From positions 33,242 to 97,241 of the forward strand of contig NZ_LT964761.1 in the NCBI RefSeq assembly GCF_900240275.1: 64,000 nucleotides of DNA, read 5' to 3'. Each line of letters starts with the position of its first letter. Position 1 is the stretch's first letter. The position numbers were made by a program, and so were the translations under genes. The notes under the pieces were generated by a model that had not been told where the DNA came from, made no database searches, and saw only the letters and a list, made by a program, of their open reading frames with translations. Shown piece by piece: positions 28,075-37,437 of this stretch. The stretch is from [Lactobacillus] timonensis. GTDB taxonomy: Bacteria > Bacillota > Bacilli > Lactobacillales > Lactobacillaceae.

Positions 28075-29758
28075 ATTGTTGTCCCATCTTCAGCAATTCC
28101 GAAGCGTGTTCACGAGTCAGCTTAGTAATCCGTTCACCAGCCAGCATTCGTGAAAGTTCGTCAACTCGTTGGCTCTTCGTCAGTTTGGTAACACTTGTTG
28201 TTGTCCGTGAACCATGGACTCCTTTTTCAATATGCCAGTGGTGCTGCGCCACTGCGGCAACCTGAGGAAGGTGGGTGATGCACAGCACCTGGGAGTGCTT
28301 GGCAATCAGTTTGATTTTATCAGCAATCGCCTGAGCAACCCGGCCGCTGACCCCCGTATCAACCTCATCAAAGATGATACTAGTAATTCCCGCTGTCGAA
28401 GCGAAAATTGTCTTGAGGGCAAGCATTACCCGTGACAATTCACCACCCGAAGCAATCTTGACTAACGGGCCCATTGTTTCGCCGGGATTCGTTTGAATAT
28501 AAAATTCAACTTGTTCACTGCCACCAGCGTCGAAACCATCCTCGTTGCCAACTGGTGAGAAATGAACCTTAAAATCGGCTTTATCCATATATAATGCCGA
28601 TAATTGCTGGTGAACCTGCGCCTCCAGCCGTTTTGCAGCCCGGTGTCGCTTTTCGCTTAGCTTCGTTGAGAGCGTCACTAGTTGCTCCTTTAGCTGAGCC
28701 AATTCTGCTCCCTGGTCATCAGCCGACTCGGCACTCTGTTCCATCCGGCTTAATTCAGACTGGATTTGCTGGTAGTACTTCAGAACATCTGTTACCGTAT
28801 CGCCGTATTTATGTTCTAGTGTCCCGATCAGCGTTAGACGCTCATCGATTTGGGCAAGTCGGGCATCATCAAATTCCAAAGTTTCCAGTTGAGAGTTAGC
28901 ATTATCTGCTAAGTCTTGCAAGTTATAGTAGGCATCATTTAACGACCGGTTCATCTTCTCAAAAGCCGGATCAAACTTCGCAATTCCCTGCAAAGCATCC
29001 ATTGCCGTCCCTAACTGATCCAAGACGGCCATCCCCTCATTATCATTGAGGACACCGACAATCGTTTGGAGCGCAGTATTGATCTGTTGAAAATGTGCTA
29101 GGCGTTCACGCTCACTGGTCAGCTTTTCGTCTTCATCAGGCACAAGGTTGGCCTCACCAATTTCCTTAACCTGGTAGCGGAGCATATCCAGGCGTTGGGC
29201 CCATTGCTGCTCATTTCGTTGCCGGTCACTAATCATCTTTTTGAGCTTTAAATAATGAGCATATAAGTGGTGGTAATTCGCCAAGTCAGCCGCTAGCTTT
29301 TCCCCGGCAAACTGATCCAACATCCCCAGATGGGTTTCCGGTTGTAAAAGGAGCTGGTGCTCATTTTGCCCCTGAATATCGACCAACCCCCGGCCTAGTT
29401 CTTTCAATGTCGAAGTATTAATCAGTTGGCCATTTACCCGGATAGTATTGCGACCATTCCGGTTAATCTGCCGGCTTATGATTAAGACACCATCCTGGTG
29501 ATCGACCCCCAGTTCGTCAAGCATTGCCACATACTGAGGGTCTTCAGGAACGGTGAATTGTCCTTGGAGATTCAGCTTGTCACTTCCCCGCCGGATAAAC
29601 TCCTGGGAACCACGCCCGCCAGCAAGGAGGCCAACCGCATCGATAATAATCGATTTCCCAGCACCGGTTTCACCCGTGAGGACCGTCATCTGGTCATCAA
29701 AGGTCAGTGACTGGTGGTCAATAATGGCTAAATTATCAATGGTGAGTTCTTGTAACAC
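28073..29758 (-). CDS. recN: DNA repair protein RecN
   Basis: SMC-like ATPase acting early in double-strand break repair. Walker A GETGAGKS lies near residue 30. A coiled-coil arm follows, then the ABC signature ASGGELSRVMLAL and Walker B ending FDEVDTGVSG. 561 residues. The start codon is GTG. It is downstream of argR, the common Firmicute arrangement. No SOS box was noticed directly in front of it. Confidence 0.97.
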   Translation of the reverse strand: MLQELTIDNLAIIDHQSLTFDDQMTVLTGETGAGKSIIIDAVGLLAGGRGSQEFIRRGSDKLNLQGQFTVPEDPQYVAMLDELGVDHQDGVLIISRQINRNGRNTIRVNGQLINTSTLKELGRGLVDIQGQNEHQLLLQPETHLGMLDQFAGEKLAADLANYHHLYAHYLKLKKMISDRQRNEQQWAQRLDMLRYQVKEIGEANLVPDEDEKLTSERERLAHFQQINTALQTIVGVLNDNEGMAVLDQLGTAMDALQGIAKFDPAFEKMNRSLNDAYYNLQDLADNANSQLETLEFDDARLAQIDERLTLIGTLEHKYGDTVTDVLKYYQQIQSELSRMEQSAESADDQGAELAQLKEQLVTLSTKLSEKRHRAAKRLEAQVHQQLSALYMDKADFKVHFSPVGNEDGFDAGGSEQVEFYIQTNPGETMGPLVKIASGGELSRVMLALKTIFASTAGITSIIFDEVDTGVSGRVAQAIADKIKLIAKHSQVLCITHLPQVAAVAQHHWHIEKGVHGSRTTTSVTKLTKSQRVDELSRMLAGERITKLTREHASELLKMGQQ

Positions 29759-29775
29759 CCTCAGGCCCTCTTTTC

Positions 29776-30228
29776 TTAATGGTTTTGTGGTTGCAAATGA
29801 GCCACCAATTTCTTAGCATCAGCAGCTGAATTGCAAATAATCAGTACTGTCGAGTCATCACCCAGTGAGATGAAAACTTGCGGAAAATGTGCTCGTTGAA
29901 TCATCTGCGAAACTGATGGACCACACCCCGGGATCATCAATAAAGCGACGAAACGGTCACTAACCTTAATCTCTTTAAGGTCGTTGCGCAACGAATTAGC
30001 AAGTCGCTGACGAACATTGGGTTGCTGGCGTACAGGCAAACTATAGTGGTACCCACCTTCTGGATTAGGTTCCTTAATTAGCTGCATTTCCTTAATATCG
30101 CGGGAAATCGTTGCCTGGGTAACGTTAACACCCCGTTGCGCCAGCAGACTAACTAGCCCTTCCTGATTTTCCACGTCATTATTAGTAATTAATTCTTTAA
30201 TGGCTTTCTGTCGCTCGCTTTTGTTCAC
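29776..30228 (-). CDS. argR: Arginine repressor family regulator (ArgR/AhrC)
   Basis: Hexameric regulator of arginine metabolism. The N-terminal winged helix has VTQATISRDIKEMQLIK. The C-terminal oligomerisation/arginine-binding domain has PGCGPSVSQMI and a GDDSTVLIICN strand, where the paired Asp residues normally bind arginine. The start is the GTG six bases after GGAGGAG, giving 150 residues. Lactobacilli often encode several paralogues, so its exact targets cannot be read here. Confidence 0.93.
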   Translation of the reverse strand: MNKSERQKAIKELITNNDVENQEGLVSLLAQRGVNVTQATISRDIKEMQLIKEPNPEGGYHYSLPVRQQPNVRQRLANSLRNDLKEIKVSDRFVALLMIPGCGPSVSQMIQRAHFPQVFISLGDDSTVLIICNSAADAKKLVAHLQPQNH

Positions 30229-30245
30229 TTTCGCTCCTCCGTTCA

Positions 30246-31070
30246 TTAATTAGCTGTATCAAGTGTACCATGGGCTGCCCGTAAAACATCCGCAATACTA
30301 ATGCCGTCAGCAACCGTTCCGACACCATCCGCTAGTCTAAGGTGAACCAGGAATTCAATATTCCCCTGACCACCCTTAATAGGAGAAAAGTCCAGCCCAA
30401 GCACATCAAAATGATCCTCACGAGCGAAATGAAGCACCTGTTGAAGGACCTCGCGGTGGACCGCTGGGTCGCGGACAATGCCATGTTTGCCGACATTGTC
30501 CCGACCGGCCTCAAACTGGGGCTTGATCAGTGCTACTACCTCGCCACCTACCGGTAAAATCTTCGCCAAGGGTGGTAAAATCAGCCGCAAAGAAATAAAG
30601 GAAACATCAATTGAAGCAAACTGTGGCTGGCCCGCAGTAAAATCGGCTAATTTACTGTAACGGAAGTTGGTTTGTTCCATGACCACGACTCGGGGGTCTT
30701 CTCGTAATTGCCAAACTAACTGGTTAGTCCCAACATCAAGGGCGTAGCTGCGCTTAGCACCGTTTTGCAACATCACGTCGGTAAAACCGCCCGTGGACGA
30801 ACCAATATCGAGTACAACTTTATCAGCGACGCTAATATGAAAAACTTTGAGTGCCTTAGCCAACTTCAATCCACCACGACTGACGTAAGGCATCTTATGA
30901 CCCTTCATGTGTAAAGTGGTTGTTACCGGAATCTTTTCACCTGGCTTATCCAACCGCTCGTTATTCTTACCTAAAATTTCGCCGGCCATGACCGCCCGTT
31001 TGGCTTGCTCCCGTGATTCGAAAAGTCCTTGTTTGACCAGCAGTACATCAACTCGTTGTTTTTCAACCAT
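30246..31070 (-). CDS. tlyA: TlyA-family rRNA methyltransferase (S4 + FtsJ domains)
   Basis: A 274-residue protein with an N-terminal S4 RNA-binding domain (RVDVLLVKQGLFESREQAKRAV) and an FtsJ-like SAM fold with LDIGSSTGGFTDVMLQNGA. Orthologues methylate rRNA 2'-hydroxyls in mycobacteria; in Firmicutes (YqxC) the substrate is not settled. The ATG overlaps the ispA stop. It lies in the conserved ispA-tlyA-argR-recN order. Confidence 0.93.
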   Translation of the reverse strand: MVEKQRVDVLLVKQGLFESREQAKRAVMAGEILGKNNERLDKPGEKIPVTTTLHMKGHKMPYVSRGGLKLAKALKVFHISVADKVVLDIGSSTGGFTDVMLQNGAKRSYALDVGTNQLVWQLREDPRVVVMEQTNFRYSKLADFTAGQPQFASIDVSFISLRLILPPLAKILPVGGEVVALIKPQFEAGRDNVGKHGIVRDPAVHREVLQQVLHFAREDHFDVLGLDFSPIKGGQGNIEFLVHLRLADGVGTVADGISIADVLRAAHGTLDTAN

Positions 31071-31969
31071 TAGTGTTTTTCCTCCACGCTATCCCTAACC
31101 TTGAAGTACGCTAAAAACTGGGTAAACCCATCAAATGAATGCCCAGTCATATTGGCTAACAGTTGTTGCGTTTGATGAGCTGCTTCTAACGTTGCGACTA
31201 GCTGCTCCTTCGCCCCTGACAAACCGAGCAACCCAGGATATGTATTCTTATGCTCACCAGCATCCTTATGGGTAGCCTTCCCAAGTTGGGCAGCACTGGC
31301 GGTGACATCCAAGATATCATCATAAATTTGAAAGGCAAGGCCATATTGCTCCCCAAAGCGCGCCAGCTGATCCATTACCGGTTGCGGTTGACGAGTTAGA
31401 ATTCCGCCAGCCTTAACCGCATACTGAATTAATGCACCAGTCTTTTGCCGGTGCAGATAGCGAAGTGCAGGGAGATCTAGTGTCTTATTCTCGCCTAAAA
31501 TATCACGTGCCTGTCCTGCAACCATTCCACTAGGTCCCGCTGCTAATGACAGCTGACGGGTTAGTTCCGTCCGGACTACACTGGGCAATCCACTATCACT
31601 GACCCATTGAAAAGCCAGTGTGAGAAGGCCATCTCCAGCCAAGGTTGCCATTCCTGCACCAAACTTGACATGGTTGGTGGCCTTCCCACGACGTAATTTA
31701 TCGTTGTCCATCGCTGGCAGGTCATCATGGATCAGTGAATACGTATGGAGCAATTCCAGTGCGCAAGCTGCTCTTAGACAGTCAGTGGTAATCACCCCAC
31801 CAGTCATTTCCACAACCGCGAGGGTTAGCGCTGGCCGCAGTCGCTTGCCACCAGCCATTAAGGAATAATTCATTGCTGAGAAGAGAGTTGACTCATCAAC
31901 ATCGGCATGGAGGTGGTGAGCCAGGTAATCATTAATTACAGCTTGGTATTGCGCAACGCTTTTTACCAT
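31070..31969 (-). CDS. ispA: Polyprenyl (geranyl/farnesyl) diphosphate synthase
   Basis: Makes farnesyl diphosphate for undecaprenyl carrier synthesis. About 299 residues from the ATG preceded by AAGGG. The first Asp-rich motif is in LIHDDLPAMDND and the second is QIYDDILD. KTGALI precedes the second motif. It is followed in the transcript by tlyA with overlapping codons and preceded by xseB. Confidence 0.96.
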   Translation of the reverse strand: MVKSVAQYQAVINDYLAHHLHADVDESTLFSAMNYSLMAGGKRLRPALTLAVVEMTGGVITTDCLRAACALELLHTYSLIHDDLPAMDNDKLRRGKATNHVKFGAGMATLAGDGLLTLAFQWVSDSGLPSVVRTELTRQLSLAAGPSGMVAGQARDILGENKTLDLPALRYLHRQKTGALIQYAVKAGGILTRQPQPVMDQLARFGEQYGLAFQIYDDILDVTASAAQLGKATHKDAGEHKNTYPGLLGLSGAKEQLVATLEAAHQTQQLLANMTGHSFDGFTQFLAYFKVRDSVEEKH

Positions 31970-31994
31970 AATGCAACATCCCTTCAATCAACGA

Positions 31995-32297
31995 CTAAAA
32001 TAAGTCCGACATATTAGCGTCGGTCGTATCCTTGCTACCATTGAATTTGCCAAAAGAAGTCTGATCATCTTGGGCAATTTCCTTTTCCTGCCCCTGTTCA
32101 TCAATCACCTTGGCAAGTGTCTTTTCTGCGCCAGATAACTGCTTTTGCAAGCTATTGACCAACTTCATGCCGTCTTTAAACTGGTTGATCGATTCTTCTA
32201 GAGGAACATTTCCCTGCTCCAGGTTGTTGACGATTGTCTGAAGGTCTTCCATCTGTTTTTCAAAGGTTTGTGATTTACTGCTTTTCCGTGTTGCCAT
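31995..32297 (-). CDS. xseB: Exodeoxyribonuclease VII small subunit
   Basis: A 100-residue helical subunit with the family core SFEKQMEDL-type segment (here TFEKQMEDLQTIVNNLEQG) and PLEESINQFKDGM. The start was chosen at the ATG behind AAAGGAG, which overlaps the end of xseA by 23 bases. The C terminus is extended and polar compared with the usual ~80 residues. Confidence 0.95.
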   Translation of the reverse strand: MATRKSSKSQTFEKQMEDLQTIVNNLEQGNVPLEESINQFKDGMKLVNSLQKQLSGAEKTLAKVIDEQGQEKEIAQDDQTSFGKFNGSKDTTDANMSDLF

Positions 32298-33636
32298 CGT
32301 GATTCTCCTTTGTTTGCTTAATTTCTGCTGCCGCCTGCCCATTGTAAAAGTTCAGCGTTACCCGTTGACCGACGCTTAGCTGATCAACACCATTCACAAT
32401 GTGCTTGTCAGTACTAATGAAACTATAACCGCGCTTCATGACCTGGTACGGGTCCAGGCTGCTTAACTCGCGATGTAACCCCTTCAATACTTGCTGTTGG
32501 TGAACCAACTTATTTTTTTCGGCAGTTATTAACCGTTGTTTGGTATTAGTTAACTGGTTAGTTAAGTTGGCCATGGACGATTGTGGATTGTACTGCAACA
32601 ATCGGCTCGACAGTGCTTGAACGGCCTGTTGTCGATTACTCAGTTGAAGGCGGAAAGATTGCTGCAAACTGGCTGTTAAGTTGTCCAGGTTCTGGAGGTA
32701 AGTTTCGTACAATCGCTCAGGCTGTTTAAAAATGTAACTATCCGCCAGCGTGGTTAATTGCTGCTGCTTAGCCTGAAGGCACTTACCAAATGCGCTAGTC
32801 AACCGGGATTGCAGCTCCGCAACCCGGCTTATCAAGTCTGTCAACTGGGGGGTTGCCATTTCAGCCGCTGCAGTCGGCGTTGCCGCCCGTAAGTCGGCTG
32901 CCAGATCGGCAATCGTCGTATCCGTTTCGTGCCCAACCGAGGAAATCACCGGGATTTTACTAGCGGCAATCGCTCGACCAACTTTTTCCTCGTTAAACGG
33001 CCACAAATCTTCTAGGGAGCCGCCTCCGCGGCCAATAATAATGTCATCGAACCCGCCTAAGTCGTTAATCTGCTCAATTCGTGCGACTAATTGATCGGCT
33101 GCCTGGTCACCCTGCACGGCTGCAGGAAAGAGAACAATCTGGACCTGTGGATCACGTCGACCAGCAGTATTAATAATATCGTGAATGACTGCCCCACTCC
33201 GGCTCGTAATCACGGCAATCTTTTGTGGAAGAACCGGCAGTTTCTTTTTGGGCCGGCTAAAAAGCCCCTCCTTGGAGAGTTTTTCAGCCATTTGCTTAAA
33301 CCGGACGTACAAGTCGCCAATGCCAGCCGGCTCCATTGTGTCAGCGTAAAACTGGTATTCACCGTTTCGCTGGTAAACGTCAACCCGTCCCGATAGCTGG
33401 ACTTCCATCCCGTCAGTCGGGGTAAAGCGAACTCGTCTAAACTTGCTGGCAAACATCACCACGTGCAGGACTGCCTGGTCGTCTTTAATACTAAAGTACT
33501 GGTGAGTTGGTCGCTGATGAAAGTTAGTTAACTGTCCCTTGACGTAAACTCGTTGTAAATAAGGATCCGCGGAAAACTTCCGTGCAACATAGGAAGTCAG
33601 CTGACTCACCGTTAAATAACTATGATTACTATTCAT
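32275..33636 (-). CDS. xseA: Exodeoxyribonuclease VII large subunit
   Basis: Catalytic subunit of the single-strand exonuclease. The N-terminal OB fold is followed by a catalytic domain with RGGGSLEDLWPFNEE and SVGHETDTTIADLAADLRAATPT. A long coiled-coil region is next, then a short C-terminal beta segment. 453 residues. The ATG overlaps the folD stop. Confidence 0.97.
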   Translation of the reverse strand: MNSNHSYLTVSQLTSYVARKFSADPYLQRVYVKGQLTNFHQRPTHQYFSIKDDQAVLHVVMFASKFRRVRFTPTDGMEVQLSGRVDVYQRNGEYQFYADTMEPAGIGDLYVRFKQMAEKLSKEGLFSRPKKKLPVLPQKIAVITSRSGAVIHDIINTAGRRDPQVQIVLFPAAVQGDQAADQLVARIEQINDLGGFDDIIIGRGGGSLEDLWPFNEEKVGRAIAASKIPVISSVGHETDTTIADLAADLRAATPTAAAEMATPQLTDLISRVAELQSRLTSAFGKCLQAKQQQLTTLADSYIFKQPERLYETYLQNLDNLTASLQQSFRLQLSNRQQAVQALSSRLLQYNPQSSMANLTNQLTNTKQRLITAEKNKLVHQQQVLKGLHRELSSLDPYQVMKRGYSFISTDKHIVNGVDQLSVGQRVTLNFYNGQAAAEIKQTKENHDGNTEKQ

Positions 33637-34483
33637 GCTGCCACTCCGTTAGGTCTACTGTTTGTGCTTCCATTACTGCTACCGTCAGTGGACCGACACC
33701 TCCAGGCACTGGGGTGATCGCCCCCGCTACCTGTCTGGCACTAGCAAAGTCAACATCGCCAACAAGCTTCCCATCAGCCAGGCGATTGATCCCGACGTCG
33801 ATGACGACACTGCCCTTTTTAATTTCGTTACCAGTAATCCAACGTGGTTTGCCAGCTGCAACCACCACAATATCGGCCTGACGGAGACGGTTAACTAAAT
33901 TGGGTGTTTTTCGTCCACACATCGTCACTGTTGCATCACGGTTAATTAAAAGCGACTGGAGGGGTCGACCGACCAGGATGCTACGACCCACAATAACAAC
34001 GTCAGCTCCTGCTAGTGGAACGTGGTAGTGGTCCAAAACCATTAAAATACCGCGCGGGGTACAGGAAACTGGATAGTGGCCAGGGAAATTATTATAAAGT
34101 CTCCCCACGTTGACAGGGTTAAATCCATCCACGTCTTTTTCAGGAGAAATGTGACTCACTAAGGCCATATTGTCAATATGTTCCGGCAATGGCTCCTGCA
34201 CCATGATTGCATTAACCGTCTGGTCCTTGTTTAAACGCTCAATTTCTGCTGTTAACTCTTCCTGGGTCACTTCGACCGGGTAACGTAATAACTGGCAGCC
34301 AATTCCCAGCGCTTTGGCCTTTTTTTGCTTTGTCCTGGTATAAATTTTACTGGCGGGGTCATCACCAACCAGGATCACCGCCATCTTAGGGACAATTCCC
34401 CGCTGTTTGAGCCAGTCAACCCGCTGTTTCGTTTGCTGATTTATTTCTTTGGCATAAGCACGGCCATCAATGATTGTTGCCAT
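33629..34483 (-). CDS. folD: Bifunctional methylenetetrahydrofolate dehydrogenase/cyclohydrolase FolD
   Basis: Interconverts methylene-, methenyl- and formyl-tetrahydrofolate. The 284 residues start at MATIIDGRAY behind AAAGGGG. Landmarks are the catalytic Lys in YTRTKQKKA, DVDGFNPVNVG, GRSILVGRPLQSLL (nucleotide binding) and TPVPGGVGPLTVA. The Rossmann glycine loop reads GRSILVGRP, close to the usual GRSNIVGKP. Confidence 0.97.
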   Translation of the reverse strand: MATIIDGRAYAKEINQQTKQRVDWLKQRGIVPKMAVILVGDDPASKIYTRTKQKKAKALGIGCQLLRYPVEVTQEELTAEIERLNKDQTVNAIMVQEPLPEHIDNMALVSHISPEKDVDGFNPVNVGRLYNNFPGHYPVSCTPRGILMVLDHYHVPLAGADVVIVGRSILVGRPLQSLLINRDATVTMCGRKTPNLVNRLRQADIVVVAAGKPRWITGNEIKKGSVVIDVGINRLADGKLVGDVDFASARQVAGAITPVPGGVGPLTVAVMEAQTVDLTEWQHE

Positions 34484-34589
34484 TTGACCGACCCCTTTCA
34501 TTTAAGTCAACATGTATTTTAACACAGGCACGGAGGCCACCGGATAATCTAAATAGTCTCTTCCACCAAATGAGGTAAAACACCAAGAA

Positions 34590-34624
34590 ACCTCCAGCGT
34601 TCAACCCGTCAGAACGTTGGAGGT
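34590..34624 (-). terminator. Terminator after nusB
   Basis: A 13-bp stem in the minus-strand transcript (ACCTCCAACGTTC with GAACGCTGGAGGT) around a 9-base loop is followed by an interrupted T-rich tail (TTTCTTGGTGTTTT). Confidence 0.7.
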
Positions 34625-34659
34625 CATTAATATCTAATTCTTATTGGGAAACAACTTTT

Positions 34660-35061
34660 TTAGTCAGCGAAGTTAGACAGCAGCCCATTGATAAACTTCC
34701 GTGAACGGTCATCGGAAAATGCCTTGGCCAATTGCAGTGCCTCGTCAATAGCGACTGCTTGTGGCATTCCGTCTTCATACTGCAACTCATAAAGGGCCAG
34801 CCGTAAGATAATCAAATCCGGCTTAGCCAGTCGCTGAAGGGTCCACCCCGCTGCCAGGTGCGCACTAATTTGTTGATCCAGTTCTTCTTGATGATCAATA
34901 ACACCGCTCACCAGTGAATCCAAGAAAGCAGGTGCCTGCTCATCATCATTGAGCTTAATCAGGCTTCGGTAGATCGTTTCCCGATCAGCATCTGGTTCGC
35001 TTGCTAGAGCAAACAGGGTTTGAAAGGCGACTTCCCGCATTTTATGTCTTGTCAGTTTCAA
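34660..35061 (-). CDS. nusB: Transcription antitermination factor NusB
   Basis: RNA-binding antitermination protein for rRNA operons. 133 all-helical residues: KMREVAFQTLFAL at the start and the family core LQRLAKPDLIILRLALYEL. AIDEALQLAKAFS and FINGLLSNF follow. The start is a TTG; the family alignment (KLTRHKMRE) supports it, with a GAGGAAGAG site inside the end of the preceding gene. It lies between the Gls24 gene and folD. Confidence 0.95.
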   Translation of the reverse strand: MKLTRHKMREVAFQTLFALASEPDADRETIYRSLIKLNDDEQAPAFLDSLVSGVIDHQEELDQQISAHLAAGWTLQRLAKPDLIILRLALYELQYEDGMPQAVAIDEALQLAKAFSDDRSRKFINGLLSNFAD

Positions 35062-35063
35062 AA

Positions 35064-35510
35064 TTACTCTTCCTCGTCACTTTTTTCTTCTTGGCTGTGA
35101 AGACCAAAAATGTCGTTTTGGTCAATAGATTGTTCCTTTTCATCAGCAACAAGTCCTTGAATCCGGACATTAACCTCAGTTGGCGTCAAGCCCGTCATCA
35201 CTGTTACCTGCTGCTTGACTTTATTCTGGATTTCAGCGGCAATCTTTGGTACTGAAACACCATATTGCACGTAAACATCTACGTCAATCCCCAGCTCGTC
35301 ATCGTTGCTGGATAACTTAACGCCACGCCGGTCTAGCTGACGACCAAACAGCTCACCAACACCGCTTGCTAGCGACCCATGCATCTTAGCGACACCATCG
35401 ACTTCGTTTGCCGCAATTCCAGCGATGATCTCTAAAACTTGTGGTGACATTTGAATCGTTCCTAGTGACTGGTCGTCGCTATTTAACACAATGTTTGTCT
35501 CTTTTGCCAT
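35064..35510 (-). CDS. yqhY: Asp23/Gls24-family protein (YqhY)
   Basis: Second family member in the window, 148 residues, starting MAKETNIVLNSDD after GGAGG. It carries IAGIAANEVDGVAKMHG, VDVYVQYGVSVPKIAAEIQ and VNVRIQGL, then an acidic tail. In B. subtilis loss of yqhY disturbs acetyl-CoA carboxylase balance, so a link to lipid metabolism is suspected. It is directly upstream of nusB. Confidence 0.92.
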   Translation of the reverse strand: MAKETNIVLNSDDQSLGTIQMSPQVLEIIAGIAANEVDGVAKMHGSLASGVGELFGRQLDRRGVKLSSNDDELGIDVDVYVQYGVSVPKIAAEIQNKVKQQVTVMTGLTPTEVNVRIQGLVADEKEQSIDQNDIFGLHSQEEKSDEEE

Positions 35511-35591
35511 CGTTAATCCTCCAGTTCGCACAATTTGAATACTAACCCTCATTTTGCACTATCTCGCAAAAAAATGCAATTCTCGCCGGCG

Positions 35592-36677
35592 TTATTTGGC
35601 ATCAATTATGACCAAATCAGTATCAGCCGTCGTCAAACGCTGTGCGCCATCTTTGGTAATTAACAGGTCGTCTTCAATTCTGACACCACCAACTGATGGA
35701 ACGTAAATCCCTGGTTCAACCGTAATAACCTGGTTAGAATCAATCACAACGTCGCCACGACCAGGACCATAAGACAGCGGCAACTCATGAATTGATAAAC
35801 CGATGCCGTGTCCCATCCCGTGCTGAAATTCTTTTTCATAACCAGCATCATTGATCAGCGAACGGCCAGCGCGATCAAGAAGATCACCATGGATGCCCGG
35901 CTTAGCGGCAGCAATCACCTTTTGGCGAGCTTGGTTAACCAGCTGGTAGACTTGCCGCATCTGCTCACCGGGTTCGCCAATGGCAAATGTCCGCGTCATG
36001 TCAGCGGTGTATCCATCAACATAGTAACCAAAGTCAACGGTCACCATGTCGCCCGCTTGCAGCCGCCGGTCAGTAACAGTGGCGTGCGGCTTGGCAGAAT
36101 TTTCACCGCTAGCAACGATCGTGTCAAACGATGCTTTTTGCGCACCATGGTTCTTCATCCAATAGTCTAACTCGACAGCTACTTGCCGCTCACTCATTCC
36201 CGGGTGAACGATCGCTAACAGGTGCTGATAGCCAGCTGACTGCAGGTCGGCTGCTTTTCGGAGAGCCGCGATTTCAGTGGGATCCTTCACAGTCCGCAGT
36301 GATTCTACCATTCCCGCGCAAGGGACGATATCGGCTTCCATCAGGTCATTGAGAATGTCATATACTTCAAAAGAAACAGTATTTTCAAAGCCCATGACAT
36401 CGATCTTCATTCCCGCACAAAGCTTATTAACTGCACCGTAATAATCGCGGGTAATGACCCCGACCACTTCATCACTGTCAAAATCTTGCAGGGCCGTCGC
36501 GTAACGGTCATCGGTGACCATCACCGCCTTGTCTTTGGTAACCAGCAAGGCACCATCTCCTGCCATCAACGGAAAGCCCGTCAGGTAGAAAATGTTCTTG
36601 TCATTGGTTACCAGCAAGGCGTCGATATAGTAAGCATCAAATTGCTTTCGTAAGCGTTCAATTCGACTATTCTTCAT
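35592..36677 (-). CDS. pepP: Xaa-Pro aminopeptidase family M24 metallopeptidase
   Basis: A 361-residue protein with a creatinase-like N-terminal domain and a pita-bread C-terminal peptidase domain. The metal ligands are all present: Asp in VDFGYYVDGY and ADMTRTF, His in GHGIGLSIHE, Glu in TVEPGIYVP and EDDLLIT. GAAAGGAG precedes the ATG. The location beside yqhY-nusB matches B. subtilis yqhT. Whether it is a PepP aminopeptidase or a PepQ prolidase cannot be settled by eye. Confidence 0.93.
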   Translation of the reverse strand: MKNSRIERLRKQFDAYYIDALLVTNDKNIFYLTGFPLMAGDGALLVTKDKAVMVTDDRYATALQDFDSDEVVGVITRDYYGAVNKLCAGMKIDVMGFENTVSFEVYDILNDLMEADIVPCAGMVESLRTVKDPTEIAALRKAADLQSAGYQHLLAIVHPGMSERQVAVELDYWMKNHGAQKASFDTIVASGENSAKPHATVTDRRLQAGDMVTVDFGYYVDGYTADMTRTFAIGEPGEQMRQVYQLVNQARQKVIAAAKPGIHGDLLDRAGRSLINDAGYEKEFQHGMGHGIGLSIHELPLSYGPGRGDVVIDSNQVITVEPGIYVPSVGGVRIEDDLLITKDGAQRLTTADTDLVIIDAK

Positions 36678-36742
36678 GGTTGCTCCTTTCAGAGAAAACA
36701 GTAAAGTTTAATTTACTGGTCGTTGCTTAACAGGTTGCGGGT

Positions 36743-36794
36743 AAAAGAAAAAGCCGTAAGCCCAGAAGACGTGGTCTAGGCATTACAGCTTTTC
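36743..36794 (-). terminator. Terminator after rpmA
   Basis: The minus-strand transcript forms a stem of about 10 bp (AAAGCTGTAA with TTACGGCTTT) with further pairing toward a long loop, followed by TTTTTCTTTT. Confidence 0.75.
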
Positions 36795-36805
36795 CTTGTT
36801 GGCAA

Positions 36806-37087
36806 TTAAGCTTCAACCGGGTAAACAGATACCTGACGGTTGTGACGGTCCATCCGTTCAAACTTAACAACACCATCAATCTTAGCAAACAGCGTGTCAT
36901 CACCGCCGCGGCCGACATTTTCACCTGGGTGAATGTGAGTACCACGTTGACGGTAAATGATGGAGCCGGCAGTAACTACTGAACCATCAGCAGCCTTAGT
37001 CCCCAGACGACGACCGGCAGTTTTACGGCCGTTGGCAGTGGAACCGCCCCCCTTGTGGTGAGAGAAGAATTGTAAATCCATAATCAT
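36806..37087 (-). CDS. rpmA: 50S ribosomal protein L27 with cleavable N-terminal extension
   Basis: 93 residues. The start [16 protein letters not shown] carries the Firmicute extension that Prp removes after the two phenylalanines. This exposes the N terminus that reaches the peptidyl transferase centre. The rest is standard L27: [14 protein letters not shown] and [26 protein letters not shown] precedes the ATG. The protease gene prp is directly upstream. Confidence 0.98.
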   Translation of the reverse strand: MIMDLQFFSHHKGGGSTANGRKTAGRRLGTKAADGSVVTAGSIIYRQRGTHIHPGENVGRGGDDTLFAKIDGVVKFERMDRHNRQVSVYPVEA

Positions 37088-37111
37088 AGTTGTTCACCTC
37101 CACAAAACAAA

Positions 37112-37435
37112 TTAATTAAACATTTTTACTTCAAGGTACTGCCCATATTGCTGCTGAATTGATAACAACCCATCTAGCAACGTTTGGCAGATAATTTGCG
37201 AATCATGATCCGAGCCAATCTCTGTAACCCGGATAAAGCCACCCTGTTCATCGTCTGACTCTTCGTGCGGCTTGACATGGGCAACACTACTGAGAGCATT
37301 AACACACGTCGCCACTACCGCAGAAACTGCAGCACAAACAATATCGTGCCCATAGTCACCAGAATCAGCATGGCCAGTAAGTTCAATCATCACAAACTTA
37401 CCATCCGCATTAACTTGAAAATGCGCCTTAATCAT
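37112..37435 (-). CDS. prp: Ribosomal-processing cysteine protease Prp
   Basis: Essential protease that cleaves the N-terminal extension of L27. 107 residues. The catalytic His is in ELTGHADSGDYGHDIVCAAVSA, where the Cys of DIVCAAVS is the catalytic cysteine. Located between rplU and rpmA in the universal Firmicute arrangement, 2 bases after rplU, so translation is coupled. Confidence 0.96.
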   Translation of the reverse strand: MIKAHFQVNADGKFVMIELTGHADSGDYGHDIVCAAVSAVVATCVNALSSVAHVKPHEESDDEQGGFIRVTEIGSDHDSQIICQTLLDGLLSIQQQYGQYLEVKMFN

Positions 37436-37437
37436 AA

